DNA from: Clostridiales bacterium
GTDB taxonomy: Bacteria > Bacillota > Clostridia > Oscillospirales > Acutalibacteraceae
Direction of reading: 5' to 3'
DNA: 64,000 bases
Assembly (NCBI GenBank): GCA_021199275.1
Contig: JAJQIJ010000001.1
Span: 26,373 to 90,372 of the forward strand
Positions 33,700 through 43,277 of this stretch are shown here, piece by piece; within the stretch, counting starts at the first letter, position 1, and each line of letters starts with the position of its first letter. The position numbers and the translations under genes were made by a program. A model generated the notes under the pieces. It was given only the letters and a program-made list of their open reading frames with translations, did no database searches and was not told the origin of the DNA.

Positions 33700-34575
33700 A
33701 TGACTGACTTTGAATTCAATTCTGTTTTAACGAACGACATAGAATTTATAAACGAAAAGCTGCCGCAGTTTCTTGGCACTTTCAGCGGCGATTTGGCGGA
33801 AGCCATGCTTTACAGCCTTGAAAACGGCGGCAAGCGCATTCGCCCCGTTTTGTGCCTTGAATTTGCAAAGGCTCTGGGCTGTGAAAGAGAAAAAGCCATA
33901 AATTTTGCCGCTGCGGTGGAATTTGTGCACACTTACAGCCTGATACACGACGACTTGCCGTGTATGGACAACGACGACATGCGCAGGGGCAGGCCCAGCT
34001 GCCACAAGCGTTTCGGCGAAGCGCTTGCCCTGCTTGCGGGTGACAGCTTGCTGACGCACGCGTTTTTAATTGCCGCGAAAGCTCCGCTCAGCGCTGAAAA
34101 ACGCGCCGCGGCAGTTGAAGTGCTGGCACGCCAAAGCGGGCTTTCGGGCATGGCGGGAGGCCAGGCTCTTGACCTTAAATATGAAAGCTGCGGCGCTGCA
34201 AGTGACAAACTGATTTCCATGTATGAAATGAAAACATCGGCGCTTATAGCGGCTGCCTGCCTTTTGGGCTGCATAGCGGCAGGGGCAGATGAAAGCCGGC
34301 TTCATGCTGCAAATGATTTTGCATGTAATCTGGGGCTTGCTTTTCAGATTCAAGACGATATACTTGACATAGTCGGCAGCAGCGAACAGCTCGGCAAGCC
34401 GGCGGGGTCAGATGAAAAAAACAATAAAACAACATATTCCTCACTGCTTGGCATTGAACTCGCTCAGGCAAAGGCGCGTGAATACACTGACGCGGCGCTG
34501 GGCGCGCTCTGCCGGTTTGAAAGCGCCGGCTTTATCAAAGAGCTTGCGGTAAGGCTGTTGTCAAGAAATAAATAG
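33700..34575 (+). CDS. ispA: Farnesyl/geranyl diphosphate synthase
   Basis: Short-chain trans-prenyl diphosphate synthase that condenses IPP with allylic diphosphates for quinone, undecaprenyl and other isoprenoid precursors. First Asp-rich motif DDLPCMDNDDMRRGRP near 84-99; second motif FQIQDDILD near 214-222; GGKRIRP near 43. 291 aa is typical. It lies in the order xseA-xseB-ispA-dxs shared with many bacteria, so its substrate-producing enzyme follows. Confidence 0.95.
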   Translation: MTDFEFNSVLTNDIEFINEKLPQFLGTFSGDLAEAMLYSLENGGKRIRPVLCLEFAKALGCEREKAINFAAAVEFVHTYSLIHDDLPCMDNDDMRRGRPSCHKRFGEALALLAGDSLLTHAFLIAAKAPLSAEKRAAAVEVLARQSGLSGMAGGQALDLKYESCGAASDKLISMYEMKTSALIAAACLLGCIAAGADESRLHAANDFACNLGLAFQIQDDILDIVGSSEQLGKPAGSDEKNNKTTYSSLLGIELAQAKAREYTDAALGALCRFESAGFIKELAVRLLSRNK

Positions 34576-34741
34576 CGCGGCGAAATTTGCAAAAACTTAA
34601 TTGGAATTCCCTGTCTAATCTATACAGACGGCGGGGCTTTTGCCCGGCAAAGCGGGGGGGGCTGAACGCACCAGTCTGCCGCAGCATAGGCTTTGCGGAT
34701 TTTCGGGGCAGGAACTAAATTAACTTGAATTTTTAAGTGAG

Positions 34742-36601
34742 ATGATGAAATTGCTTGAAAATATAAATTCACCAAGCGACTTAAAAAAGCTTACAGACGA
34801 AGAAACAGATTTGCTTTGCAGCGAAATTCGCGAACTTATAATAAAAACAGTGTCTGAAAATGGGGGGCATTTGGCGTCCAATCTGGGCACTGTTGAACTT
34901 TCCGTTGCCATGCACAAGGTGTTTTCGGCTCCTGATGACAACATTATTTTTGACGTTGGGCACCAGAGCTACACCCACAAAATATTGACCGGCAGGAGAG
35001 AGCGCTTTGCAACTCTGCGGCAAGAGGGCGGCATAAGCGGCTTTACCCGCCCGCAGGAAAGTGAATATGACATTTTTTCAAGCGGCCATTCCAGCGTGTC
35101 TGTTTCCCAGGCGCTTGGGCTTGCAAAGGCAAAAGAGCTAAACGGCGAAAAGGGCAAGGTTGTAGTAATGATAGGAGACGGCGCTCTTACAGGCGGGCTT
35201 GCCTATGAGGGGCTTAACAACGTCAACCTGCAAAACAGCAATCTCATTGTTATTTTAAACGACAATAAAATGTCCATTGCAAAAAATGTGGGCCTTGTGT
35301 CTAAGCACCTGACGTCAGTCAGAACTTCCAAAAATTACTTTGCCTTTCGTTCAAAAATACGCCGCACAATTGCCAAAGCCGGAAGCTTCGGCAAGGAAAT
35401 AAACAAATTTATAGCCCTTGTAAATACCGCCATAAGAAAGCGGGTTTACAAGGATTCGACTTTTTTTGAAGATTTGGGTTTTAGATATTACGGCCCCATA
35501 GACGGGCATGACATGAAAAGTCTTGTTGCCGTGCTGGAAACCGCAAAGGCGCACAGCCACCCTGTGCTTATTGACGTTGTAACGGTTAAGGGCAAGGGCT
35601 ATAAGCCCGCTGAAACAGACCCGACTCGGTTTCACGGCATAGGTAAATTTAATATTGAAACCGGCGAAAGCGCCAAATCAGGCAAAACCTTTTCGTCTGT
35701 GTTCGGCAAAACAATCAGCGCCATGGCTGCCAAGGATTCAAAAATCTGCTGTATTACGGCGGCAATGGCATATGGCACGGGGCTTGACAGGTTTGCAAAA
35801 AAATTTCCAAAGCGCTTTTTTGACGTCGGCATAGCGGAACAGCACGCCGTAACATTTGCAAGCGGGCTTGCAAAGGGCGGCATGGTGCCTGTGTTTGCCG
35901 TGTATTCAACATTTTTGCAGCGTTCATATGACCAGCTTATTCATGACTGCGCAATGCAGCGCCTGAAAATAATATTTGCAATAGACCGCGCCGGCTTTGT
36001 TGGCGAAGACGGCGAATCGCACCAGGGGCTTTTTGACGTTTCATATCTCAACACCGTGCCGGGGCTCACGGTTTACAGCCCAAGCTGTTTTGACGATTTG
36101 TCGTCTATGCTGAAAGTCGCGGTTTATACCGCCCCCGGCGCATCAGCAGTGCGTTACCCGCGCGGCTCGCAGGGCAAAATGCCGGAAAATTACAGATATT
36201 CCGGTGAAGATTTCACCGTTTATGAAGCGCCGGGCAGTGAAAAAAACGTCATTATTACATATGGCAGGGAATTTTGTGAATGCTATAAGGCATATAAAAA
36301 GCTCAGCAACACAGCTTTGATAAAGCTTAACAAAATAAAGCCGCTGAATATGCAGCTGCTAAAGCATATTGAAGGGGCTGAAAATATTTATTTTTATGAA
36401 GAAAGCATTAAGTCCGGCGGGGTTGGTGAAGAGCTTGGCTCTTTGCTGGCAGAAAGCGGCATTAAAGCTAACTATAAAATAACCGGTGTTGACAGCGGCC
36501 TTGTTAAAGAGGCAAGCGTTGAAAGGCAGCTGCAAATGTACGGACTTGATTACAAAAATATAATTAAAGAGGTTTCAAATGGCGGAAAAGACAAGGCTTG
36601 A
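34742..36601 (+). CDS. dxs: 1-deoxy-D-xylulose-5-phosphate synthase
   Basis: Thiamine-diphosphate enzyme joining pyruvate and glyceraldehyde-3-phosphate, the first step of the MEP isoprenoid pathway. FDVGHQSYTHKILTGR near 64-79, the ThDP/Mg motif GDGALTGGLAYEGLNN near 145-160, NDNKMSI, and the transketolase segment GIAEQHAVTFASGLAKGG with the catalytic Glu. 619 aa, normal. Starts at ATG 34742 or 34745. A gap of 166 nt separates it from ispA; that gap is GC-rich with no gene. Its end overlaps tlyA by 23 nt. Confidence 0.97.
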   Translation: MMKLLENINSPSDLKKLTDEETDLLCSEIRELIIKTVSENGGHLASNLGTVELSVAMHKVFSAPDDNIIFDVGHQSYTHKILTGRRERFATLRQEGGISGFTRPQESEYDIFSSGHSSVSVSQALGLAKAKELNGEKGKVVVMIGDGALTGGLAYEGLNNVNLQNSNLIVILNDNKMSIAKNVGLVSKHLTSVRTSKNYFAFRSKIRRTIAKAGSFGKEINKFIALVNTAIRKRVYKDSTFFEDLGFRYYGPIDGHDMKSLVAVLETAKAHSHPVLIDVVTVKGKGYKPAETDPTRFHGIGKFNIETGESAKSGKTFSSVFGKTISAMAAKDSKICCITAAMAYGTGLDRFAKKFPKRFFDVGIAEQHAVTFASGLAKGGMVPVFAVYSTFLQRSYDQLIHDCAMQRLKIIFAIDRAGFVGEDGESHQGLFDVSYLNTVPGLTVYSPSCFDDLSSMLKVAVYTAPGASAVRYPRGSQGKMPENYRYSGEDFTVYEAPGSEKNVIITYGREFCECYKAYKKLSNTALIKLNKIKPLNMQLLKHIEGAENIYFYEESIKSGGVGEELGSLLAESGIKANYKITGVDSGLVKEASVERQLQMYGLDYKNIIKEVSNGGKDKA

Positions 36602-37415
36602 CGCCGCAGTATACAGCCTTGGGCTTGCAGAAAGCCGCGAAAAGGCAAAGGCTCTTATAATGGCGGGGCAGGTATATGTAAATAACCAAAAAACAGACAA
36701 AGCCGGCGCGCAGATAAAGCTGGGCGACAAAATAGAGCTTCGCGGCGGGGCGCCCAAATATGTAAGCCGCGGCGGTTTAAAGCTTGAAAAAGCGGCAGAT
36801 TTTTTCAGCATTGACCTTAACGGCAAGGTGTGCATGGACGTGGGCGCTTCAACCGGCGGCTTTACAGACTGCATGTTGCAGCGCGGCGCGAAAAGAGTTT
36901 ATGCAATAGACGTGGGCTACGGCCAGCTTGCATGGAAGCTCAGGTGCGACGACAGGGTTAAAAATTTTGAAAGAACCAACTTTCGCTATTTAACCGCCGG
37001 CGAAATAGGTGAAAAAATTGACTTTGCAAGCGTAGATGTATCTTTTATTTCGCTTTCACACATTTTGCCGAATTTATATGAATTTATGCACTGCACCGCC
37101 GCCGGTGTTTGCCTTATAAAGCCGCAGTTTGAAGCCGGGCGTGAAAAGGTGGGCAAAAAAGGCGTTGTGCGCGATGAAAAGGTGCATATTGAAGTCGTAA
37201 ACAAGATTATTGCCCTTGCCCTTGACAATGGTTTTGAAGTGCTGGGGCTGACGCATTCGCCCATTAAAGGGCCAGAGGGTAACATTGAATATCTGCTTTA
37301 TATCAAAAAGTGCGACAAAGGCGCAAAACCTTTGCCGCCGGGCATTGACGTAAAGGCAGTTGTGGAAAATTCGCACAGGCAGCTTCTTTCAGCAGGAAAG
37401 GATTTTCAGCCATGA
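36579..37415 (+). CDS. tlyA: TlyA-family rRNA methyltransferase
   Basis: S4 RNA-binding domain (about 1-62, RLDAAVYSLGLAESREKAKA) fused to an FtsJ-like SAM methyltransferase (MDVGASTGGFTDCMLQRGAK near 86-105; SFISLSHILP near 150). Characterised members 2'-O-methylate cytidines of 16S and 23S rRNA; older annotation calls them hemolysins. 278 aa is usual. ATG 36579 lies inside the end of dxs behind AGAGG. Confidence 0.95.
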   Translation: MAEKTRLDAAVYSLGLAESREKAKALIMAGQVYVNNQKTDKAGAQIKLGDKIELRGGAPKYVSRGGLKLEKAADFFSIDLNGKVCMDVGASTGGFTDCMLQRGAKRVYAIDVGYGQLAWKLRCDDRVKNFERTNFRYLTAGEIGEKIDFASVDVSFISLSHILPNLYEFMHCTAAGVCLIKPQFEAGREKVGKKGVVRDEKVHIEVVNKIIALALDNGFEVLGLTHSPIKGPEGNIEYLLYIKKCDKGAKPLPPGIDVKAVVENSHRQLLSAGKDFQP

Positions 37416-38263
37416 ATATATCTGTTTTTTCAGCTCTTGACACCAAGGAACGCAGCGAAATTACGCACCGTGTTTTAAGCACGCTCAACTCTCTTGGGTG
37501 CCGCCTTTATGTCAGCAAACGCATTAAAGACGAATTCGCCCTTTCATATTGCCGCGCCGTGCCTGACGGCGAACTTGCACAGCGCTGCGACATAGCCGTT
37601 GCCATAGGCGGAGACGGCACAATTGTAAAAGTTGCAAAAAACGCCGCTATCAATGGAAAGGCTGTTTTGGGCATAAACGGCGGGCGGCTCGGCTTTTTGA
37701 GCGGGCTTGAAAAAGATGAAATATCATATCTTAAAAAGCTTGTAAGCGGCGAATATAAAATTGACGAACGCATAATGCTGAGGGCTGACGTTTATAAGGC
37801 GGACGAGCTTATAAGAACTTACCATTCGCTCAACGACGTTGTGTTTTCAAGGGGTGACTTTAACAGGCTTATCGACATTCAGATAGATGAAAATTCAAGA
37901 AAGCTTATGAATGTCAGGGCAGACGGGGTAATATTTTCAACACCGACAGGTTCAACGGCATATTCACTTGCGGCAGGCGGCCCTGTTTTAAGCCCCGAAC
38001 TCAATTGTTTTGTAATAACGTCTATATGCGCGCATTCCATAACTCAGCGCAGCATTGTGGTAAACAGCAGCGGCGTGCTTGAGGTAAATATAAAAAGCGA
38101 CGTCAGCAATAACGCAATTCTTACGTCTGACGGCGACAAGCCGTTTGAAATACCTGAGGGGGCGAAAACTCTTGTTTCACTTTCGCCTTACACGGCGCGG
38201 CTTATTAAAATAAAACCGGACAATTTTTATGAAATCCTTACCAAAAAGCTTATAGACAGATAA
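37412..38263 (+). CDS. nadK: NAD kinase
   Basis: Phosphorylates NAD to NADP with ATP or polyphosphate. AIGGDGTIVKVAKNA near 65-79 and GINGGRLGFLSGLE near 88 bind nucleotide and phosphate; DGVIFSTPTGSTAYSLAAGG near 171-190 is the second signature. 283 aa, normal. It overlaps the tlyA stop by 4 nt (ATGA). Confidence 0.97.
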   Translation: MNISVFSALDTKERSEITHRVLSTLNSLGCRLYVSKRIKDEFALSYCRAVPDGELAQRCDIAVAIGGDGTIVKVAKNAAINGKAVLGINGGRLGFLSGLEKDEISYLKKLVSGEYKIDERIMLRADVYKADELIRTYHSLNDVVFSRGDFNRLIDIQIDENSRKLMNVRADGVIFSTPTGSTAYSLAAGGPVLSPELNCFVITSICAHSITQRSIVVNSSGVLEVNIKSDVSNNAILTSDGDKPFEIPEGAKTLVSLSPYTARLIKIKPDNFYEILTKKLIDR

Positions 38264-38303
38264 AAAACATGAAAGATTGAAAACAAGCGCGAAGGGTGTT
38301 ATA

Positions 38304-38762
38304 ATGAACGAAAACAGGCAGGCAAAGATACTTGAAATCATAAAAAAGCACAAGGTGAAAACACAAGGCGAGCTGCGCGACTGGCTTTATAAAGAGGGGT
38401 TTGACGTGACGCAGGCCACTATTTCGCGCGACATAAGGCAGTTGTCGCTTGTAAAAGAACTTTCAGGCGGCGACTATGTTTACACGGCCCACCCGCGCGC
38501 AAAAGGCGCCGAGCCGGGCAATTCCGCACCGCTTTATAAAAATTCGGTTGTCAGCGTTGAAAGCGCCGGGAACATGCTGTGCATAAAATGCCCTTCAGGC
38601 ATGGCAAACGCCGCGTGCGTCACTATAGACGCTTATTATTCAGACAGAATGGTGGGCTCAATAGCGGGCGACGACACCATATTTATTCTTTGCAGCACAC
38701 AGGAAAATGCGAACGCTTTCAAAGCAGAATTGGAGAAGCTGTTCAATGTTAAAAACACTTAA
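38304..38762 (+). CDS. argR: Arginine repressor ArgR
   Basis: Hexameric arginine-sensing regulator of arginine synthesis and catabolism. N-terminal winged HTH (TQGELRDWLYKEGFDVTQAT, ISRDIRQL) and C-terminal arginine-binding oligomerisation domain (DRMVGSIAGDDTIFILC near 118-134). I start at ATG 38304 behind AAGGGTG, giving 152 aa, the family norm; the track's extra nine residues from TTG 38277 are unlikely. The 3' end overlaps recN by 17 nt. argR-recN is a conserved Gram-positive pair. Confidence 0.96.
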   Translation: MNENRQAKILEIIKKHKVKTQGELRDWLYKEGFDVTQATISRDIRQLSLVKELSGGDYVYTAHPRAKGAEPGNSAPLYKNSVVSVESAGNMLCIKCPSGMANAACVTIDAYYSDRMVGSIAGDDTIFILCSTQENANAFKAELEKLFNVKNT

Positions 38763-40416
38763 AATAGAAAATATAGCGGTAATAGAAAGCGCTGAAATTG
38801 AATTTGCAGCGGGGCTTAATATTCTGACAGGTGAAACCGGCGCCGGCAAGTCCATTGTGGTTGACGCCATAAATGCAATTTTGGGCGAACGAACTTCAAA
38901 AGAGCTTGTCAGAAGCGGCGCAGACTATGCTTTTGTTTCGGCTTATTTTGACAATGTCGGCGAAGAAGCGCAGCGGGTTTTAGACGAGCTTGGCATTGAA
39001 AAAAGCGGCTGTGAGCTGCTTATAACGCGAAAAATTTATGCCGCGGGCAAAACTGTGTGCAAAATAAACGGCTTTCAGGCCACGGCAGCCATGCTCAAAA
39101 GGGTGGCGGGCAGCTTGGTAAACATTCACGGCCAGCACGACAGCCAGGCACTTTTAGACCCGCAGCGGCACACGGCATATCTTGACATGCTTTCAAAAAA
39201 CAAAGCTGTATATGACGCATATAAAGATAGTTTTCACAGGCTGATTTCGGTAAGGCGGCGGCTCAAAGCGCTGGCGCTTGACGAAGACAGCAAAGACAGG
39301 CAGCTTGAACTTTTAAATTACCAAATAAAAGAGCTTGAAGACGCGCAGATAGTGCCCGGCGAAAGGCAAGAGCTTTTAAAGAAAAAGGCGCTTTTTGATT
39401 CGTCAGAGCAAATAAAGCTTGCCCTTGAAGAAGTCAAAGCCGGCATTTTGGGCGGTGTTGACATGGGCGGCGTGCTTGGCGCGGTAACAGACATAAAAGG
39501 CGCGCTTTCTGCGCTCAGGGTAAAAAGCGGCGAAGCCGAAAGCATGCTGTCAATGCTTGAGGAAGCGGGCGAAATACTGCACGAAGTCGCCCGCAAGGCT
39601 GAAGCTGAAAGCGACGCCACTTATTTTGACAGCAATGAAAGAGACAATGTGGAAGCGCGGCTGCAAGAGCTGTTCAGCCTTGGCAAAAAATACGGCGAAA
39701 GCGAAGAGGAAATGCTGGCGTTTTTGAGCGAAGCGGTTAAAAAGCGCGACGCCATACTTTACAGCGACGAAGAGCTTGAAAAGCTCAATGCCGAATATGA
39801 CAAATGCTATGCTGACGCTTTGCAGAAAGCAGCTGCGCTCAGCAGCGAAAGGCAAAAGGTGGCAGGCGAATTTGAAAAAGCGGTGAAAGCCGAGCTGCAG
39901 TTTCTGGAAATGCCGAAAATCAGCTTCAAGGTCAGCTTTTCAAAAGGAAATCTTTCATCTGCGGGCATTGATAAGGTTGAATTTCTGATTTCGGCAAACC
40001 CGGGAGAGGCTGAAAAGCCGCTGTCTAAAATAGCGTCCGGCGGCGAACTTTCAAGAATAATGCTGGCGTTTAAAAATATTCTTGCACGCGCAGACACCAT
40101 AGGCACTTTGATTTTTGACGAAATTGACACCGGCGTTTCCGGCAAGGCAAGCGGAAAAATAGGGCTGAAGCTCAAGTCTGTTTCAAAAGAAACGCAGGTA
40201 ATAGCCGTAACGCATTCGGCACAGATAGCCGCCGCGGCAGACAGGCATTTGCTTATTGAAAAAGAGTTTAAGTCAGGCAAAACATATACAAAGGTGACTG
40301 CCCTGACTTTTGATGAACGTGTGCATGAACTTGCCAGAATTATGGGCGGGTTAAATATAACCGAATCGCTTTTGCAAAGCGCACGGGAGCTGTTGGAAAA
40401 TTCAGCCGGCATGTAA
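38746..40416 (+). CDS. recN: DNA repair protein RecN
   Basis: SMC-like ATPase acting early in double-strand break repair. Walker A GETGAGKS near 29-36, NIHGQHDSQALL near 126-137, a long coiled-coil middle (about 170-380), then the ABC signature ASGGELSRIMLAFK and Walker B TLIFDEIDTGVSG near 454-466. 556 aa from ATG 38746, the start giving the universal N-terminus MLKTLKIENIAVI; the track's upstream ATG 38707 adds 13 non-homologous residues. It overlaps argR. Confidence 0.96.
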   Translation: MLKTLKIENIAVIESAEIEFAAGLNILTGETGAGKSIVVDAINAILGERTSKELVRSGADYAFVSAYFDNVGEEAQRVLDELGIEKSGCELLITRKIYAAGKTVCKINGFQATAAMLKRVAGSLVNIHGQHDSQALLDPQRHTAYLDMLSKNKAVYDAYKDSFHRLISVRRRLKALALDEDSKDRQLELLNYQIKELEDAQIVPGERQELLKKKALFDSSEQIKLALEEVKAGILGGVDMGGVLGAVTDIKGALSALRVKSGEAESMLSMLEEAGEILHEVARKAEAESDATYFDSNERDNVEARLQELFSLGKKYGESEEEMLAFLSEAVKKRDAILYSDEELEKLNAEYDKCYADALQKAAALSSERQKVAGEFEKAVKAELQFLEMPKISFKVSFSKGNLSSAGIDKVEFLISANPGEAEKPLSKIASGGELSRIMLAFKNILARADTIGTLIFDEIDTGVSGKASGKIGLKLKSVSKETQVIAVTHSAQIAAAADRHLLIEKEFKSGKTYTKVTALTFDERVHELARIMGGLNITESLLQSARELLENSAGM

Positions 40417-40448
40417 ATATATTCAAAATACATATTTAGGAGGACAAA

Positions 40449-41672
40449 ATGGGTATTTATGAAGAATTAAAGGAACGCGGCTTAATAGCGCAGGTGACTG
40501 ACGAAGAAGCCGTAAGGCAGCTTGTAAACAACGGGAAAGCATTATTTTATATCGGCTTTGACCCCACTGCGGATTCGCTGCATGTGGGGCATTTTATGGC
40601 GCTTACTCTTATGAAAAGGTTGCAAGAGGCGGGCAACACCCCCATTGCGCTTTTGGGCGGCGGCACAGCCATGGTGGGCGACCCGAGCGGTAAAACAGAC
40701 ATGCGCAAAATGCTTTCCAAAGAAAATCTTGACTATAACTGCGAATGCATAAAAAAGCAAATGCAGCGCTTTATTGATTTTTCAGACGGCAGGGCCATAG
40801 TGGTTAATAATGCAGACTGGCTAAGGCAGCTCAATTATGTTGATTTCCTGCGCGATGTGGGCGCATGCTTTTCGGTTAACAGAATGCTGACGGCAGAATG
40901 CTATAAGCTTCGCCTTGAAAGGGGGCTTACCTTTCTTGAATTCAACTATATGATTATGCAAAGCTATGACTTTTACATGCTTTACAAAAAATACGGCTGC
41001 AATTTACAGTTCGGCGGCGACGACCAGTGGTCAAACATGATAGGCGGCATGGAACTTGTGCGCAGAAAAGCAGGCGACGGCAGCGCCAACGCCATGACAA
41101 TAACCCTGCTGCTTACGGCAGACGGCAAAAAAATGGGCAAAACCGAAAAGGGCACGGTGTGGCTTGACGAAAACAAAACGCCGCCTTATGAATTTTACCA
41201 ATATTGGCGCAATGTTGACGACGCTGACGTAATAAGATTCATGAAAATGATTACATTTATACCGCTTGACGAAATAAAGCAGTATGAAAAGCTTCAGGGC
41301 AGCGAGCTAAACGCGGCCAAGGAAGTTCTTGCATTTGAAATTACAAAGCTTGTGCACGGGCAGGAAAAGGCGCAGGCGGCGCAGGCAGCGGCGCGGGCGC
41401 TGTTCGGCGGCGGAAAAGACAATTCCGACATGCCGGCAACCGCTCTCACCCAGGCAGATTTCACCGGCGGCCAAGTCACGGTTGTTGAACTCATGTTAAA
41501 AGCAAACATGATTAAGTCAAGGGGCGAAGGCAGGCGCCTTATTGAACAGGGCGGCGTGTCAGTCGGCGAGCACAAGGTGGCAGACCCTTTTGAAGCCCTT
41601 TCCGAAAGCGACTTTCAAAATGAAATAATAATCAGAAAAGGCAAAAAAGTATTTCATAAATTCACATTGTGA
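40449..41672 (+). CDS. tyrS: Tyrosyl-tRNA synthetase
   Basis: Class I aminoacyl-tRNA synthetase. HIGH-like motif DPTADSLHVGHF near 38-49, tyrosine-binding FGGDDQWSNMIGG, and the KMSKS equivalent KKMGKTEKG near 226-234. The C-terminal S4 domain (about 340-407) includes SRGEGRRLIEQGGVSV. 407 aa, typical. Start behind AGGAGG. Only 32 nt separate it from recN, so there is no room for a T-box leader. Confidence 0.97.
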   Translation: MGIYEELKERGLIAQVTDEEAVRQLVNNGKALFYIGFDPTADSLHVGHFMALTLMKRLQEAGNTPIALLGGGTAMVGDPSGKTDMRKMLSKENLDYNCECIKKQMQRFIDFSDGRAIVVNNADWLRQLNYVDFLRDVGACFSVNRMLTAECYKLRLERGLTFLEFNYMIMQSYDFYMLYKKYGCNLQFGGDDQWSNMIGGMELVRRKAGDGSANAMTITLLLTADGKKMGKTEKGTVWLDENKTPPYEFYQYWRNVDDADVIRFMKMITFIPLDEIKQYEKLQGSELNAAKEVLAFEITKLVHGQEKAQAAQAAARALFGGGKDNSDMPATALTQADFTGGQVTVVELMLKANMIKSRGEGRRLIEQGGVSVGEHKVADPFEALSESDFQNEIIIRKGKKVFHKFTL

Positions 41673-41757
41673 TTTTTCACAAACCCGGCTTTTGCGGCGG
41701 CAGACGCCGGCATGCGGCGCAAAAAACAAAAAAACAATATTTTCCACCATATAAATA

Positions 41758-41786
41758 TTGAAGTTTTTTGCAGAATTTTGTAAAAT
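41758..41786 (+). promoter_or_regulatory. Sigma-A-like promoter of the O-acetylation cluster
   Basis: TTGAAG, 17-nt spacer, TAAAAT, about 70 nt before the MBOAT start. Confidence 0.55.
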
Positions 41787-41857
41787 ATACAGACGGCGGG
41801 CGCTTGAAATTTGCTTTGCCCTGCCGTTTCAGACATATAGAAAGTGTAATTTCGTTT

Positions 41858-43249
41858 ATGGTATTCAGTTCGCAAATATTTCTGTTTGTCTTTTTGCCTG
41901 CGGTATTTTTGCTTTATTGCATAATACCGAACTTAAAGCTGAAAAACCTGCTGCTTGTTGCGGCGGGGCTGGTGTTTTATGCATGGGGCGAGCCATATGC
42001 GGTTATTTTAATGGTGGTTTCAATATTAATAAACCACTTTGCCGCCATTGCCATAAGTAAATCAAAATTTGCAAAGTGCATTTTAACGTTAGACATTGTT
42101 TATAATGTGGCGGTAATAGCGGTGTTTAAATATCTGGCGCCCAGCGTAAACGCCATAGCCCAAAGCACGGTGCTGAACATAAGCCTGCCAATAGGCATTT
42201 CGTTTTTCACCTTTCAAATGATGTCTTATGTAATCGACGTTTACAGAGATAAAAGCACGGTTTCAAAAAACTTTGTAAACACCATGCTTTACATTTCGTT
42301 TTTTCCGCAGCTTATTGCAGGGCCCATAGTCAAATATCACGACATTGCAGCGCAGCTTGAACACAGGCGCCATGACGCGGGGCAGATATATTCCGGAATT
42401 AAAAGATTTGTTTTTGGGCTGTTTAAAAAGGTGGTAATAGCTGACGCCGTTGCCGTTATTGCAGATATTACATTTGAAAGCGACAGCATATCTTCGCTTT
42501 CGGCATTTACGGTTTTTGCGTCTGTTATATCATATACATTACAGATTTATTTTGACTTTTCGGGCTACAGCGACATGGCTATAGGCATGGGCAGAATGTT
42601 TGGCTTTGAATTTCCCGAAAATTTCAACATGCCTTACACATCAGGCTCTATGCGTGAATTTTGGCGGCGCTGGCATATTTCTTTGTCCACATGGTTTAAG
42701 GAATATGTTTACATACCGCTGGGCGGCAACAGAAAAGGAAAAGTCAGAACTGTTTTTAACAAAATAATTGTGTTCGCCCTTACAGGCATTTGGCACGGCG
42801 CAAACCTTACGTTTTTGCTGTGGGGGCTTATTCACGGCTTTTTCATGCTGCTGGAAGAAACCGGCTTTTCACGCTTTTTAAAAAAGCACCGCATTGCGGC
42901 GCATATTTATGTGCTGGCTGTGGTGACTTTAAGCTTTGCCCTGTTCAGGGCTGACAATGTAACGTCTGCGGCGCTGATATTTAAACAGCTGTTTACAGGC
43001 TTTGGCAGCGCTTGGGCAGAAAGCACGGCGGTGACACTGAGCTTATTTTCGCCTTATAACATAACGGTTATAATAGCAGGCGTGCTGATGTCTTTGTCTG
43101 TAATAAAAAAAGCGGCTGCTGCATTCAAGGCGCGCGCGCCCAAAATTTATGCCGTGGCTGAAGCCGGCGTTTGCCTTGTGGCTTTCATATATACTTTAAG
43201 CGCGGTTGTTTCAAGTGATTACAGCCCGTTTATATATTTTCAGTTTTAA
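41858..43249 (+). CDS. MBOAT-family O-acyltransferase (AlgI-like)
   Basis: Polytopic membrane acyltransferase that moves acetyl groups across the membrane for polysaccharide or peptidoglycan O-acetylation. Signature blocks are MREFWRRWHISLSTWFKEYV, IPLGGNRKG, and TGIWHGANLTFLLWGLIHG, whose His is the expected catalytic residue. 463 aa from ATG 41858, which begins the first membrane helix; the track's 30-residue extension from 41768 is hydrophilic and unlike the family. It is 28 nt upstream of a DHHW protein, the usual partner. Confidence 0.93.
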   Translation: MVFSSQIFLFVFLPAVFLLYCIIPNLKLKNLLLVAAGLVFYAWGEPYAVILMVVSILINHFAAIAISKSKFAKCILTLDIVYNVAVIAVFKYLAPSVNAIAQSTVLNISLPIGISFFTFQMMSYVIDVYRDKSTVSKNFVNTMLYISFFPQLIAGPIVKYHDIAAQLEHRRHDAGQIYSGIKRFVFGLFKKVVIADAVAVIADITFESDSISSLSAFTVFASVISYTLQIYFDFSGYSDMAIGMGRMFGFEFPENFNMPYTSGSMREFWRRWHISLSTWFKEYVYIPLGGNRKGKVRTVFNKIIVFALTGIWHGANLTFLLWGLIHGFFMLLEETGFSRFLKKHRIAAHIYVLAVVTLSFALFRADNVTSAALIFKQLFTGFGSAWAESTAVTLSLFSPYNITVIIAGVLMSLSVIKKAAAAFKARAPKIYAVAEAGVCLVAFIYTLSAVVSSDYSPFIYFQF

Positions 43250-43277
43250 AGCAAAAGCTTTGAAAGGGGGGGCTAAA

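Noticed and set aside
34576-34741. GC-rich gap between ispA and dxs as another copy of the dispersed element
   Set aside because: A short stretch (CTATACAGACGGCGGGG) resembles copy C, but flanking blocks do not align, so chance similarity is as likely.
40417-40448. T-box leader for tyrS
   Set aside because: Only 32 nt separate recN and tyrS, too short for a T-box, and no such motif is visible.
41673-41740. GC-rich palindromic region after tyrS as a terminator
   Set aside because: TTTTGCG/CGCAAAA with inner pairing can form, but no T-run follows on either strand in the right place.
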